Shown in pieces: positions 17,539 through 26,357 of a stretch of 64,000 bases of DNA. A program made the translations under genes and the position numbers. Positions within the stretch are counted from its first letter, which is position 1; each line of letters begins with the position of its first letter. The DNA comes from Mesorhizobium sp. WSM3862 (GTDB lineage: Bacteria > Pseudomonadota > Alphaproteobacteria > Rhizobiales > Rhizobiaceae), in NCBI RefSeq assembly GCF_002294985.1, contig NZ_NSGE01000006.1, positions 359,976 to 423,975 on the forward strand, given 5' to 3'. The notes under the pieces are model-generated. The model worked only from the letters and a program-made list of their open reading frames with translations, made no database searches and had not been told where the DNA came from.

Positions 17539-18104
17539 TCCTTTTACTCCGATGTTCGAGATCAGCGTGGACGGAGGGTGCTGAACGAAACGTCTGTTCG
17601 CGCGATCTCCAGGCCACCGAGGCTGGACAAGCAGGGGCTTCAGCTGTTCAGTGCCGGCAGTGGCTTGTGCTGCTCGACCCGTTTCATGGCGGCTGCTGAA
17701 GGCATCCTGGATCTCCGTTCCGGATCACCGACCGCAATGGCGGCGTTGACCTGACCGTTCCGTGGTCAGCGCGTTGCTGTCCGAAATATGCGATGAGAGA
17801 TCCGCGGATCCTATAGTACCAATGTATCTCCAATACTTTGGTGTTGGAGAAGCCACAGAGTAGATAGACGTCATAACGCTCTACGGCCGGGCCGAAGCTG
17901 GGCGATCGGATGCGAGCTGCTTATTATCGCGCGGAGTCATTGTTTAGGTAGTTGAACCTCTTGTCAGACGTGGAGGCACATTGCGGACTGTAAGTGGAGA
18001 CGGGGCGTGTGGCGGAAGCTGGACTCATCGCTGCACCCTGAGGACAAACAGATCACCGGCCAATAGCGCGCGAGAACAACCTCAGCCCGATCGACCTGAA
18101 TGAT
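17539..18104. other. Intergenic region between SDR and the 18.1-kb motif
   Basis: Apart from the palindromic promoter at 17811-17842, no convincing gene is visible on either strand. The 270 bases between that promoter and the SDR start could hold a long leader or a lost gene. Confidence 0.5.
17811..17842 (-). promoter_or_regulatory. Palindromic promoter motif, copy 1 (toward SDR)
   Basis: Inverted repeat ACCAAAGTAT...ATACATTGGT read on the minus strand, followed by TACTAT as -10. The arms and the 4-base distance from the dyad to the -10 element agree with the other copies in this window. Confidence 0.6.
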
Positions 18105-18136
18105 CCCAAGGTATCGAAGACACCTTTGTGTAATGG
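18105..18136 (+). promoter_or_regulatory. Palindromic promoter motif, copy 2
   Basis: CAAGGTATCGAAGACACCTTTG is a near-perfect dyad (arms 18108-18116 and 18118-18126), followed directly by TGTAATGGA as -10. It precedes a 57-residue ORF at 18200 by about 65 bases. Confidence 0.7.
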
Positions 18137-18199
18137 ACCAGCGGTCGAACTCGACCAAAATGTCCTCGTATCCCACATTACAAAGGTAGGAGACGACCT

Positions 18200-18373
18200 A
18201 TGACAACCTGGAATTCGATCGTGCAACTTACGTCGGCATTTCGCGAGTTCGTTGCACCTCGCTACCGCCCCGAACTTCACTACATGCGCGGTCCTGGCCC
18301 AGCGTTCGCGCGACGGGCTGTGATGGTGGAATCGCGGCACGCTCCGCCAATTCTACGCACCCCGCATCGATAG
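18200..18373 (+). CDS. Hypothetical 57-residue protein behind palindromic promoter
   Basis: ATG at 18200 after TAGGAGACGACCT. The product starts MTTWNSIVQLTSAFREFVAP and is basic toward the C-terminus. No family is known. The promoter motif, good ribosome site and spacing make it more credible than its size suggests. Confidence 0.45.
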   Translation: MTTWNSIVQLTSAFREFVAPRYRPELHYMRGPGPAFARRAVMVESRHAPPILRTPHR

Positions 18374-18416
18374 TCACACGGATCTTAGCTGGACCAAATG
18401 CTAACTGGAGACCGCA

Positions 18417-18755
18417 ATGCCCCTCTCAAGAATAGCATCCTGCGCAGATGCCGCAGCTTTGTCCTGGTTCGTCGCAATCACATTTGCGGCGCTCCCGGTT
18501 GATGCTCATCAGGCGCCGACTGGATGGACATATCCCTGGGCCTGTTGTGCGAACATTGATTGCCAGGAAGTTGAGGCCAAGTCGATCAGTGAGAAGCCGC
18601 AGGGCTACGTTATCCAGAGCACCGGCGAGGTTGTCGCTTATGGTGATAAACGGGTGAAAAGCTCGCCAGATGGCGAATTTCATTGGTGCGCGCACCAAGC
18701 CGGCATTGATGCCGGCCACACGATCTGTCTCTTTGTACCTCCGAAAGGCTTCTGA
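18417..18755 (+). CDS. Exported cysteine-containing small protein
   Basis: 112 residues with an N-terminal signal peptide ending near residue 30 (VDAHQAPTGW). The mature part contains WACCANIDC and later HWCAHQ and TICLF, so disulfides are likely. TGGAGACC precedes the ATG. Similar small periplasmic proteins of unknown role are common in rhizobia. It may be cotranscribed with the small ORF at 18200. Confidence 0.65.
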   Translation: MPLSRIASCADAAALSWFVAITFAALPVDAHQAPTGWTYPWACCANIDCQEVEAKSISEKPQGYVIQSTGEVVAYGDKRVKSSPDGEFHWCAHQAGIDAGHTICLFVPPKGF

Positions 18756-19439
18756 GCCATAGAAACGGTCCTGGAGCGAGTTTCCCTGGCAAGACGGCAA
18801 ACCGTCGTTGTCAGACCTACCTCCGTCGGCGTCGCACAGGCAGGGGCGTCCGGTTGTGCGCGACCGATCCTAACGCAGCGAACAGTTCCGGCACGGAAAG
18901 TGGCCTTTGAGCAGCGAGGAGGAACTCTCGCTCTTTCTCCGTTGGAGAGTGGGGGCGAGTGCGCAAGATCGAAAAAGGCAGCACTTGCGTATTGCCCGCG
19001 TTCTCGATCGGGCTTGCAAGCTACCTTGCGGTCCTCGAAGCGCGGTGGCTTTTTGACCGGACGCGAGGTCCTCCTCAAGCTGTTCAACTGCTGGCTCAAC
19101 ATGAGCCGCGCGGCCAGAGCTGACCAACAAACTCGTATGTCGCCGGGATCTGACTTTAGCGGCGGCCATATAGTTCGTGGGCACGCCATCACGTGAGGGC
19201 GGCCACGCAACCGACGAGTTGCTCCGCCAACACTCCAATAACGACGATCCTCGGCTGGGTTTTCAACCGGCTGCAGTTCGGTGTTCGCCGCGTTACGTGG
19301 AGGACGAATACAGAATCACGGCTGACATACTCGGCCCTCTACGCAGCAAGGCGCTTATGAGACAACACCATCGAATCCGACATCGCGGGTTTGCTTGTAC
19401 GGAAGCAGTTCGCGCCGGCTCATGGCCAGGCACGGACCT
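18756..19439. other. Region without a convincing gene
   Basis: About 680 bases. Frames on both strands are short, arginine/serine rich and lack ribosome sites. No repeat or RNA gene was recognised. Confidence 0.5.
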
Positions 19440-19631
19440 CTATCTCCAGAACGGCTGGCGCGCCTCGCGATTGGCGTCAAGGCGCGAAACGCCGATGTCC
19501 TTCAGCAGGTCGTCGCTTAAATCCAGCAGCGCCGAGCGCGAACGTCGCCTACCGAACTGCCACTCCAGCCTTGCCAACATGGAGTTGACGGGGAAACGAG
19601 ATGCGCCGGACTTTGTGTCGATTGTAGACAT
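19440..19631 (-). CDS. DUF1127 small protein
   Basis: 63 residues ending in LLDLSDDLLKDIGVSRLDANREARQPFW, the DUF1127 signature (arginine-rich helix, then a D-x-x-L-x-D-I-G-x-x-R motif). Members in alphaproteobacteria act in stress and RNA or phosphate physiology. AAGGATAGG precedes the start. The palindromic promoter motif lies 60 bases upstream in the same orientation. Confidence 0.85.
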   Translation of the reverse strand: MSTIDTKSGASRFPVNSMLARLEWQFGRRRSRSALLDLSDDLLKDIGVSRLDANREARQPFWR

Positions 19632-19687
19632 TGTCCTATCCTTAGTTTTGATTGCTTCATCTCACATTTATTCCTGAGCGGGACAGG

Positions 19688-19722
19688 ATCCACTATACGA
19701 TGGTGTGCGCAATACTTTTGTA
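19688..19722 (-). promoter_or_regulatory. Palindromic promoter motif, copy 3 (DUF1127)
   Basis: On the minus strand ACAAAAGTATTGCGCACACC is followed after ATCG by TATAGT (19697-19692) as -10. It lies about 60 bases before the DUF1127 ATG, an ideal promoter position. Confidence 0.7.
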
Positions 19723-19955
19723 TTGTTCGAAGTCGATCATCGAAGGTGCGATAGGCGGACACCAGACCCTAGCGTTCATCCGGACCATCAGGAATTGCTC
19801 AAGCCGATCCATTCCTAGGTGCGGCAAGCCTGGTGAGGTGGACGGGTGCCTGCTTCCGCTATAAAAAGAGCGACGCCATCCTGTCGGCGCGCAGCGACAG
19901 TTGCCCCGACAGATCCGGTCCAACATTTTCGGCCCTGCCCAGTCCGCCCGAGCGC

Positions 19956-20310
19956 TCAGGCTTCCATTGCATCGTCGCGGCCGCCGAAGCCGTGCACCTC
20001 GAGCGCCCATTGCATGCCGATAACTGCGCCTTTGACCCACTGAAGCAGAATCAGGCCTAACAGGATCGCTGCGGGAGCCCATTGCGAGGTGCTCCTGAGG
20101 GACGATTTGAACAACGTTTCGGTGCTAAGGAATCCGCCGACCACAAGGTGTCCGACGATCACCATGACTAGATAGGGCGGAAATCGTCGGCGCTGTGGTG
20201 ATGGATCGCTTCGCCGCAATGACGGCATTCAAACACCGACTTGAGCCAGTGGCGAACAGCATACGATGGCTGCAACGGGGGCAGTTTCCGAGAAAGCCGC
20301 GCATTATCAC
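19956..20310 (-). pseudogene. DUF983 membrane protein, two frameshifts
   Basis: The DUF983 architecture is split over three frames. The zinc-ribbon start MIMRGFLGNCPRCSHRMLF is in the first, LKSVFECRHCGEAIHHHSAD in the second, and YLVMVIVGHLVVGGFLS plus a second helix ending VKGAVIGMQWALEVHGFGG in the third. One-base deletions near 20245 and 20180 explain the breaks. An intact protein would be about 120 residues with a two-CxxC ribbon and two membrane helices. Confidence 0.7.
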
Positions 20311-20424
20311 CGGCCACAGCCGCCGTGCCGGTCGCAGGGACTGCGCTTTGGCGCCGAAGACCTGATCCTTCCGTGTGTTCGATCTCGAGCATGCTGTGAC
20401 GCGAAGAGCTCGCGTCGTGGTGAC

Positions 20425-21714
20425 TTATTCGTAGCGCGGCGACGCCTCTATACCGGTGGCCAGGCTGGGATTGATCTGTTCCGGCTCCTGAGTTGCTCGT
20501 GCTGTCCACGCCGGGATTGATTGCGCCGGCGCAACGGCGGCCGTGGCCGGCGAAATACAGTCCGGGCGCGCCGCCGGGCCGCTGAGTACATTGATCAGGC
20601 TCGCACGTGCGCTGTCGAACCAGCTGTAATGGTCGCTGGCAGAGTCGTCCCGGATCGTAACGGTTGCAGTCATGCCGGATACAAGCGGTACACCGGTCGG
20701 CACTTCGTCGATTGCGATGCGAACCGGAACGCGCTGCGCCAGTCGGACCCAGGTGTAGATCGGATCCACGTTTGGGAGACCTTGCGTGCCGGCGGCCGCA
20801 TTGGAAACGCTGAGACCGCGGGTGATTGTGCTGACGTGGCCGAGGATCGGCGCTGAGTAGCCCATCAGTTTTGCCTCGACGTGGGCTCCAGTGCAGACTC
20901 GCGCCATTTTGGTCTCTTCGAAGTATCCATCTATCCAGAAGCTGTCCGAATCGATGACCGAAAGATTGGTGATACCCTGGCGAGCAAAGTCGCCGGCGCG
21001 CAGCAGGAGGTTCGTCACGTATCCGTTCACCGGACTGCGAACCTCGGTGCGCTCCAGGTTTATCTGAGCTTGAGTGAGTTGGCTTTGCGCAGCTTCGAAC
21101 GCAGCCTCAGCCTGGATCGCATTACCGGCATAGATCTGTTGCTGCTCCGGGGTAGTGGCAAGACTCGACAATCTGCCCTGTCGCTCAGACTGCCGCTGCT
21201 TTACCTGGAGGTCGGCTGCTCGTTGCTGCAGCGCGGCTTTGCTGATGTCCAGCGCCACGTTGAAATCGAAGGCATCGATCACATACAGGACATCGCCCTT
21301 GCGCACGAACTGATTGTCGGCAACGCGCAGTTCCTTGATCCGGCCGGAGACTTCAGGAGCTACGCTGGCGACCTGAACGCGGACGCGGCCGTCGCGGGTC
21401 CACGGGGTGGTCAGGTACTGGTCCCAGGCAATGAGCGATACCAGAACGGCCGCCAGTGCTATCACGAGAGTCGCAAGCGTTCTTCCTGACGCAATCAGCC
21501 CTTGCGGTATAGGACGCCGCTTCTGGATGGAGAGCGGTTGCGGCGGCAAAGGCATTAGATCGCGATCCTTCGGTGTGACCTCCGGCACGATCTTCAGATT
21601 TGCCGGTGGCGGCGCATCGTCCGTTCGTGTCGGATTGGCCGACCCCGTTTCGGGCGTCGACGGCGTTGGCCGAACCGGCTGGTCTTTGAGCTGCGCTTCC
21701 ATGACGGTCTCCAT
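20425..21714 (-). CDS. HlyD-family membrane fusion protein of aromatic-acid-type efflux pump
   Basis: 429 residues. A long proline-rich cytoplasmic N-terminus (1-70) precedes one transmembrane helix (ATLVIALAAVLVSLIAWDQY). A biotinyl-lipoyl-like domain follows (RVQVASVAPEVSGRIKELRV), then an alpha-helical hairpin, then RSPVNGYVTNLLLRAGDFA. It links the FUSC inner-membrane pump to an outer channel. The start overlaps the DUF1656 stop (TAATG). The C-terminal 70 residues after the barrel are low-complexity, longer than usual. Confidence 0.85.
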   Translation of the reverse strand: METVMEAQLKDQPVRPTPSTPETGSANPTRTDDAPPPANLKIVPEVTPKDRDLMPLPPQPLSIQKRRPIPQGLIASGRTLATLVIALAAVLVSLIAWDQYLTTPWTRDGRVRVQVASVAPEVSGRIKELRVADNQFVRKGDVLYVIDAFDFNVALDISKAALQQRAADLQVKQRQSERQGRLSSLATTPEQQQIYAGNAIQAEAAFEAAQSQLTQAQINLERTEVRSPVNGYVTNLLLRAGDFARQGITNLSVIDSDSFWIDGYFEETKMARVCTGAHVEAKLMGYSAPILGHVSTITRGLSVSNAAAGTQGLPNVDPIYTWVRLAQRVPVRIAIDEVPTGVPLVSGMTATVTIRDDSASDHYSWFDSARASLINVLSGPAARPDCISPATAAVAPAQSIPAWTARATQEPEQINPSLATGIEASPRYE

Positions 21715-21917
21715 TAGATAAGAAGCACGATAGTGCCGAGCACCATCACGTAGAGGCTTAGCTCGGCAATCGACGTGTGACTGAACATCTTTGCGAAGCC
21801 GATCAGGTGCAGGATCGGGCGAAGAACAAGGATGATGGCGAACGCTCCGAGTGCGTAAGTCACGAAGGGTGCGAACAGCACGCCGCCAATCGTCAGTTCA
21901 TGAAAATCATGTGTCAT
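21714..21917 (-). CDS. DUF1656 (AaeX-like) membrane protein
   Basis: 67 residues with two transmembrane helices; it begins MTHDFHELTIGGVLFAPFV, typical of AaeX. It lies between the FUSC and HlyD genes with overlapping starts and stops on both sides, the standard aaeX-type order. Its role in the pump is unknown. Confidence 0.85.
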   Translation of the reverse strand: MTHDFHELTIGGVLFAPFVTYALGAFAIILVLRPILHLIGFAKMFSHTSIAELSLYVMVLGTIVLLI

Positions 21918-23647
21918 GGCAAGCGTCCTTGCGTGTGGTTGCGGCCGAAGCGAATTGCCGCGGCCCGATCGAAGTACGCCAGCGCTTCCTCCACGGAATC
22001 CCGATACTCTGCATCGGTCGGACCTGCCGCGGTGACCCGCGCGACCCGAACGGCATCGCGAAACGTCGCTTCCTCGGCTGCGTAGTGTCGATCGATGCGA
22101 CCTGACAGAAGCTCGTGCCGAGCCGAGGCAAGCAGCCAGCGTCTGCGTTGGGCGTCCGAGACTGGCGGAATGAGATATTGCGCCCCTAGTAGCAAACCGG
22201 AGGCGATACAGAGGAACAACGAGGTGAAGAGAAAGGCCTGCGGGTTATAGGTCTGCGGATTGCTCGCCGCGAGGACGGCCGAGATGAAGATCAGGTTGAC
22301 TTTCCCTAGGCCCGACAGCACCGGGTTTGGCAGCGTTGCCACGAGGGCGGCCCCAATCAGAAATGGAGCAAGACCGATCGCCAGAAGCGGGAAGTCGGAG
22401 GCGCCATTGAGAACAAAGAACTCGAGGATGCCGGTCAAAGCGATCGCAATCGGTGTCCCGACAAGGCCGAGTGCCGTAAAGGCTCGAGGCGCGGGGGTCG
22501 TGGCACCCAGTCCGACAATGACCACAATCAGCGATAGTGCGAAGCTCGCGTTCGTCCAGCCCGCCAGGACGAGCAGAGCCGACGTCACCGCAATGCATGC
22601 TGCCGCCCGCCATCCACTTTCGATTGCGACACGCTGCGACCGATAGAGCGGCGCTCGCCAAGAGCGCGATAGACGCTTTTCAGATTTCAGCGAGGACAGA
22701 TAAAGGTGGACCTCGGCGTCCCGCCGCAGCAACTCGCGTAGCGCCCCCTCGAGGGATGTCGGCGCGGTGCCGGTCAGACCGGCTGAATCCTCGTCGGTCG
22801 GGAACGACAAAGACTTTTCGGCGTCCGCATTGAAGGCGTGCGCCAGCCGTTCGCACAGCACCCGATCGGTGATTGCAGGAAGCTCCGCCAAGGCGCGCAC
22901 CGATTGCAGCTCGCCGACAAGCGCCACGATCGCGCTGCGAGCCGCAGCGCTCCTAATTGGACCGCTGCTGGATTCGGCGGCGAGACTCGAGATGTCGGGG
23001 CGGAGCGCAACGATCTCTCGGATTAGAGCCGCCACCGCCTCCGCGCCAGTTGGCTCGCCGCGAATAACGGCTTGCGCATAGTTCTGTACTCGCCGGTGAA
23101 GGACTGCGAGTTGCCCCCCAATCTGCTGATGACGGTCGGGCGCCGACAACAGATCGTTCACGAGCGTGATCGACAGCACGCCCACAGCAATGGCCGCGCC
23201 GCGGTCCATGGCCGTTTCAAAAACATGCAGCGGATTGTCGATTTGCTGGAGCGCGACCAAGCCAACGGTGTACCCCGATAGCACCGCCGCATATGCGCGA
23301 TAGCCGTCAAGCAACGCACAGGCATAGATGCAAAGACCCATCCATGCCGCGAAGGCCACGAGGAGCAAATCTCTCGTCTGGGATAGGGAGCCCACGATCG
23401 CGATCGAAGCGACCACCCCTATGACGGTTGCGATTAGGCGATAGCCGGCCTTCTCAAGCGCCTGCCCGCGTGTCGGCTCCGCCAGGATCATGACCGTAAG
23501 CATGGCCGAAGAGGGCGTCGAAAGCTGGAGCCAGAAGCTCACCAGCAAGGCGACGATCGCAGCAATCCAGATGCGGACCGCAAAGGCCCACGACTGGAGA
23601 GGAAATCCAGCGACAGTCAGGGGCAGGGCGCTTGTGGTCGCGGTCAT
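21914..23647 (-). CDS. FUSC-family inner-membrane efflux protein (AaeB-like)
   Basis: 577 residues from the ATG at 23647 (MTATTSALPLTVAG), with GAGGA upstream; a TTG 27 bases earlier is less likely. There are two clusters of about six helices: N-terminal (IWIAAIVALLVSFWLQL onward) and a second from about residue 345 (AAACIAVTSALLVLAGWTNA), separated by a cytoplasmic helical domain. It probably exports aromatic carboxylic acids or similar toxic organics together with the two genes that follow. Confidence 0.85.
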   Translation of the reverse strand: MTATTSALPLTVAGFPLQSWAFAVRIWIAAIVALLVSFWLQLSTPSSAMLTVMILAEPTRGQALEKAGYRLIATVIGVVASIAIVGSLSQTRDLLLVAFAAWMGLCIYACALLDGYRAYAAVLSGYTVGLVALQQIDNPLHVFETAMDRGAAIAVGVLSITLVNDLLSAPDRHQQIGGQLAVLHRRVQNYAQAVIRGEPTGAEAVAALIREIVALRPDISSLAAESSSGPIRSAAARSAIVALVGELQSVRALAELPAITDRVLCERLAHAFNADAEKSLSFPTDEDSAGLTGTAPTSLEGALRELLRRDAEVHLYLSSLKSEKRLSRSWRAPLYRSQRVAIESGWRAAACIAVTSALLVLAGWTNASFALSLIVVIVGLGATTPAPRAFTALGLVGTPIAIALTGILEFFVLNGASDFPLLAIGLAPFLIGAALVATLPNPVLSGLGKVNLIFISAVLAASNPQTYNPQAFLFTSLFLCIASGLLLGAQYLIPPVSDAQRRRWLLASARHELLSGRIDRHYAAEEATFRDAVRVARVTAAGPTDAEYRDSVEEALAYFDRAAAIRFGRNHTQGRLP

Positions 23648-23666
23648 AGCAGGGAATCCTCGAGCA

Positions 23667-23813
23667 TCATCCAAGGATCACACCAGCGACCGAGAATATG
23701 ATCCACAATCCGAACAAGGGAAGGAGGATCCAGCGTGCCTGGTGGACGCTGTTCTCCTTCGGCGCCCTTACAATCACAGAGACGCTTGGATTGTTGATCT
23801 GATGGTCGCCCAT
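23667..23813 (-). CDS. 48-residue single-pass membrane protein leading the efflux operon
   Basis: ATG at 23813. The product starts MGDHQINNPSVSVIVRAPKE and ends with one hydrophobic helix (WILLPLFGLWIIFSVAGVIL). Its stop lies 20 bases before the FUSC start. It sits between the palindromic promoter and FUSC, so it would be the first gene of the operon. It may be an accessory or regulatory subunit. No family is recognised. Confidence 0.55.
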   Translation of the reverse strand: MGDHQINNPSVSVIVRAPKENSVHQARWILLPLFGLWIIFSVAGVILG

Positions 23814-23866
23814 GATGCATCTCCGTGGTTGAGATGCCATACAGATCGACTGACGGCCGCGGCAAA

Positions 23867-23900
23867 TCTATTGCACGATAGTGTCGCCAATACTTTCGTA
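23867..23900 (-). promoter_or_regulatory. Palindromic promoter motif, copy 4 (efflux operon)
   Basis: Minus strand ACGAAAGTATTGGCGACACT followed by ATCG and TGCAAT (23875-23870). It points at the small membrane protein and FUSC-DUF1656-HlyD operon; the -10 lies about 57 bases before the ATG at 23813. Confidence 0.7.
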
Positions 23901-24182
23901 TCGCATGGCGTGGGTCCTCTAGGCCGGTTGGCGGACGCTTGGGCTGCGACAACAGCCGCGATGGTTGCGAGTGGCAATGTTGAACTGCAGCGAGATCTCA
24001 AATGTATTTGCCGATTCGTTGCAAGCCATGCCGATTTTCCTTGAGTCGATCTCAATCCGATGGCGGGCTGTCGGTGGCGCTGAGAAGCGGCGTGGCCTGC
24101 ATCTTGATGACGTACACCGAAAGTATAGAAGGAAGTATGTAAGAAAGTATTCCGATATTTTCTTATTAAAATAACAACACAA

Positions 24183-24200
24183 GACACCTTGGTATAATTG
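24183..24200 (+). promoter_or_regulatory. Right-half copy of the promoter motif (DUF680-like genes)
   Basis: GACACC, four bases (TTGG), then TATAATTGGA: identical spacing to the full copies, but the left arm is not conserved. It lies about 105 bases before the first DUF680-like gene in a locally AT-rich stretch. Confidence 0.5.
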
Positions 24201-24304
24201 GAATTTAAGATGCTCCCATCCATCTGGAGATCATCCGGCAAGCGTACCCTCCCAAGGCGCGCCACCGTGATGAACAGAAACAGATGGAAAAGGAGTACGT
24301 TGAA

Positions 24305-24526
24305 ATGACCAGAGCATCCCTCGCCACTGCTGCGCTTCTCGTCAGCGGAAGCGCCGCGTTTGCCGGTAGCGATCACTATGGTTCTGACAATGTCTACAGG
24401 CCGACCGCGCCTGTAAGCACCAACATCGACCACAACTTCACGGCTTCGATCGACCACCACAAGCGGCATGTCAGCCTCGGTTCGCCCTTCGACCCTGAGC
24501 CCGGCCAGGGGATCTGGGGGCATTAA
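24305..24526 (+). CDS. DUF680-like exported peptide, copy 1
   Basis: 73 residues from the ATG at 24305, with AAGGAG 9 bases upstream. A signal peptide ends at about AFA-GSDHYGS. The mature protein is short, His/Asp rich and ends GQGIWGH. It resembles DUF680 proteins described mainly in Mesorhizobium. Its stop overlaps the start of a paralogue (TAATG). Function is unknown. Confidence 0.65.
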   Translation: MTRASLATAALLVSGSAAFAGSDHYGSDNVYRPTAPVSTNIDHNFTASIDHHKRHVSLGSPFDPEPGQGIWGH

Positions 24527-24759
24527 TGACCAAGGTAGCGCTGTTAACCTTGGTCATCCTCGCTTCGACGGGCATGGCGTTCGCAGGCAGTGACCATTAT
24601 GGCACGGTCGGTGATAACGGTTCGAACCTTACCGACTCGACGCTCACCGGGTCGATCAGCGGACATAACTCCAGCAAAAACAAAGTTGTCCCCAAGGCAA
24701 GCGGTGATCAAAGCCATCATTCGTGGCCTGATTTCAACAAGGGGCCCTGGGGCAATTGA
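24526..24759 (+). CDS. DUF680-like exported peptide, copy 2
   Basis: 77 residues: signal peptide (MTKVALLTLVILASTGMAFA), then GSDHYGTVGDNGSN and a C-terminus ending FNKGPWGN. The first mature residues and the end (GxWG) match the upstream gene, so this is a tandem duplicate. A long-stem terminator follows. Confidence 0.65.
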   Translation: MTKVALLTLVILASTGMAFAGSDHYGTVGDNGSNLTDSTLTGSISGHNSSKNKVVPKASGDQSHHSWPDFNKGPWGN

Positions 24760-24782
24760 CGATCTGCCCCGGACTCAGACAG

Positions 24783-24811
24783 ATGAACGGCGGGCATGGC
24801 CCGCCGTTCAT
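24783..24811 (+). terminator. Hairpin terminator after DUF680-like pair
   Basis: A perfect 13-bp stem (ATGAACGGCGGGC / GCCCGCCGTTCAT) with an ATG loop, followed by CGTTTA. The T-tract is short, but the stem is strong and the position right after two genes fits. Confidence 0.7.
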
Positions 24812-24924
24812 CGTTTATGGGCCATTTGATCTCCGACCAAGCTCTTCGCTAAGTGAGAGTCGCACCGTTGCATCGAGCTCGATCTGCCGTGCCGAGTTGA
24901 TGGAAGCTCCCGCTCGCACCAATC

Positions 24925-24955
24925 CTAAAGTATTGGCGACACCTTGGTGTAATAG
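24925..24955 (+). promoter_or_regulatory. Palindromic promoter motif, copy 5 (epoxide hydrolase)
   Basis: CTAAAGTATTGGCGACACC, then TTGG and TGTAAT (24948-24953) as -10. It lies about 68 bases before the hydrolase start at 25021. Confidence 0.7.
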
Positions 24956-25020
24956 ATTTTCTCGCGGCTCCCACCGATCTTCGCTTCGAACTTTTCGCCG
25001 GATCGACATCGGAGGTTATC

Positions 25021-26310
25021 ATGTCGAAACTGTCACCCACTCGTCGTCAACTTCTTGCTGCTGCGGCCGCAGGCAGTGTCGTAAGTCTGCTGCCCGGGGC
25101 GCTGCGCGCGGCCACCGATGACACCATCAGACCCCTCAAGATCAGTTTCCCGGAATCCGATCTGGCCGACCTGCGCCGGCGCGTCCTCGCGACGAAGTGG
25201 CCGGACAAGGAGCAGGTGTCGGACACCACGCAAGGTGTGCAGCTCAAAACGATGCGGCAGTTGGCCCAGCACTGGGCGACCCACCATGACTGGCGCAAGA
25301 TCGAAGCCCGGCTGAACGAGGTGCCGAATTTCGTCACGGAGATCGACGGGCTCGATATTCACTTCATCCACGTCCGGTCGAAGCACGCGAACGCGCTCCC
25401 GATGATCGTGACACATGGCTGGCCTGGCTCGATCATCGAGCAACTCAAGATCATTGGCCCGCTGACCGATCCTACCGCTCACGGCGCGACAGGCGCAGAC
25501 GCCTTCCATCTCGTCATCCCATCACTGCCAGGTTACGGCTTTTCGGGCAAGCCAACAGGAGTCGGCTGGAATCCCCCTCGAATTGCCAGGGCCTGGGCCG
25601 TTCTGATGCAGAGGCTCGGTTACAAGGAGTATGTGGCCCAGGGCGGCGACTGGGGGAATGCCGTCACTGAGCACATGGCCTTGCAACGGCCGCCGGGGTT
25701 GCTGGGCATCCACACAAACATGCCTGCGGCGGTGCCGGCCGAAATCAACAAGTCGCTGGGCGAAGGAACGCCACCCGCCAATCTTACCGCCGACGAGTTG
25801 AGAGCATGGAACCAGCTCGACTCCTTCAACAAGAATGGCCTGGGCTATGCCATCGAGATGAACAACCGCCCGCAGACGCTATACGCCATCGCGGACTCGC
25901 CGATCGGCCTTGCGGCGTGGATGATCGACCATGACGACAGCAGCCAGAAGATGATCGCCCGGGCTTTTGCCGGCCAGAAGGAAGGCCTATCGAAGGACGA
26001 TGTGCTGGACAACGTCACCCTCTACTGGCTGACTAACACGGCGATCTCTTCGGCTCGGCTTTACTGGGACAATGCGCATCATCCAACCGGTGGGTTCTTC
26101 GACGTGCGCGGAATCCAGGTCCCGGTCGCAGTGACAGCCTATCCCGATGAAATCTACACGGCGCCGAAGAGCTGGGCCGAAAAGGCCTACCCCAAGCTGA
26201 TCCACTTCAACAAGGCCCCGAAGGGCGGCCACTTCGCGGCGTGGGAACAGACGGACTTGTTTTGCCAGGAAATGCGTTCGTCATTCCGGTCTTTGCGCAA
26301 GCCGGCCTAG
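25021..26310 (+). CDS. Tat-exported epoxide hydrolase (EHN + alpha/beta hydrolase)
   Basis: 429 residues. The N-terminus carries a twin-arginine signal (TRRQLLAAAAAGSVVSLLPG). The epoxide-hydrolase N-terminal domain (residues 38-150, ISFPESDLADLRRRVLATKW) is followed by the alpha/beta fold with HGWPGS (oxyanion loop), nucleophile Asp in AQGGDWGN and the catalytic His in KGGHFAAWEQ. It probably opens epoxides in the periplasm. First of a run of three exported hydrolases, behind a palindromic promoter motif. Confidence 0.88.
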   Translation: MSKLSPTRRQLLAAAAAGSVVSLLPGALRAATDDTIRPLKISFPESDLADLRRRVLATKWPDKEQVSDTTQGVQLKTMRQLAQHWATHHDWRKIEARLNEVPNFVTEIDGLDIHFIHVRSKHANALPMIVTHGWPGSIIEQLKIIGPLTDPTAHGATGADAFHLVIPSLPGYGFSGKPTGVGWNPPRIARAWAVLMQRLGYKEYVAQGGDWGNAVTEHMALQRPPGLLGIHTNMPAAVPAEINKSLGEGTPPANLTADELRAWNQLDSFNKNGLGYAIEMNNRPQTLYAIADSPIGLAAWMIDHDDSSQKMIARAFAGQKEGLSKDDVLDNVTLYWLTNTAISSARLYWDNAHHPTGGFFDVRGIQVPVAVTAYPDEIYTAPKSWAEKAYPKLIHFNKAPKGGHFAAWEQTDLFCQEMRSSFRSLRKPA

Positions 26311-26357
26311 AGCCGCGCGAACAAACTTCACGACAGAGCTTGAAAGGAGTTCTACCG

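Noticed and set aside
24140..24175. GAAAGTATTCCGATATTTTC before the DUF680-like genes as a further full dyad
   Set aside because: The central spacing is one base short and the region is AT rich, so a chance match cannot be excluded; only the clearer half-site at 24183 is listed.
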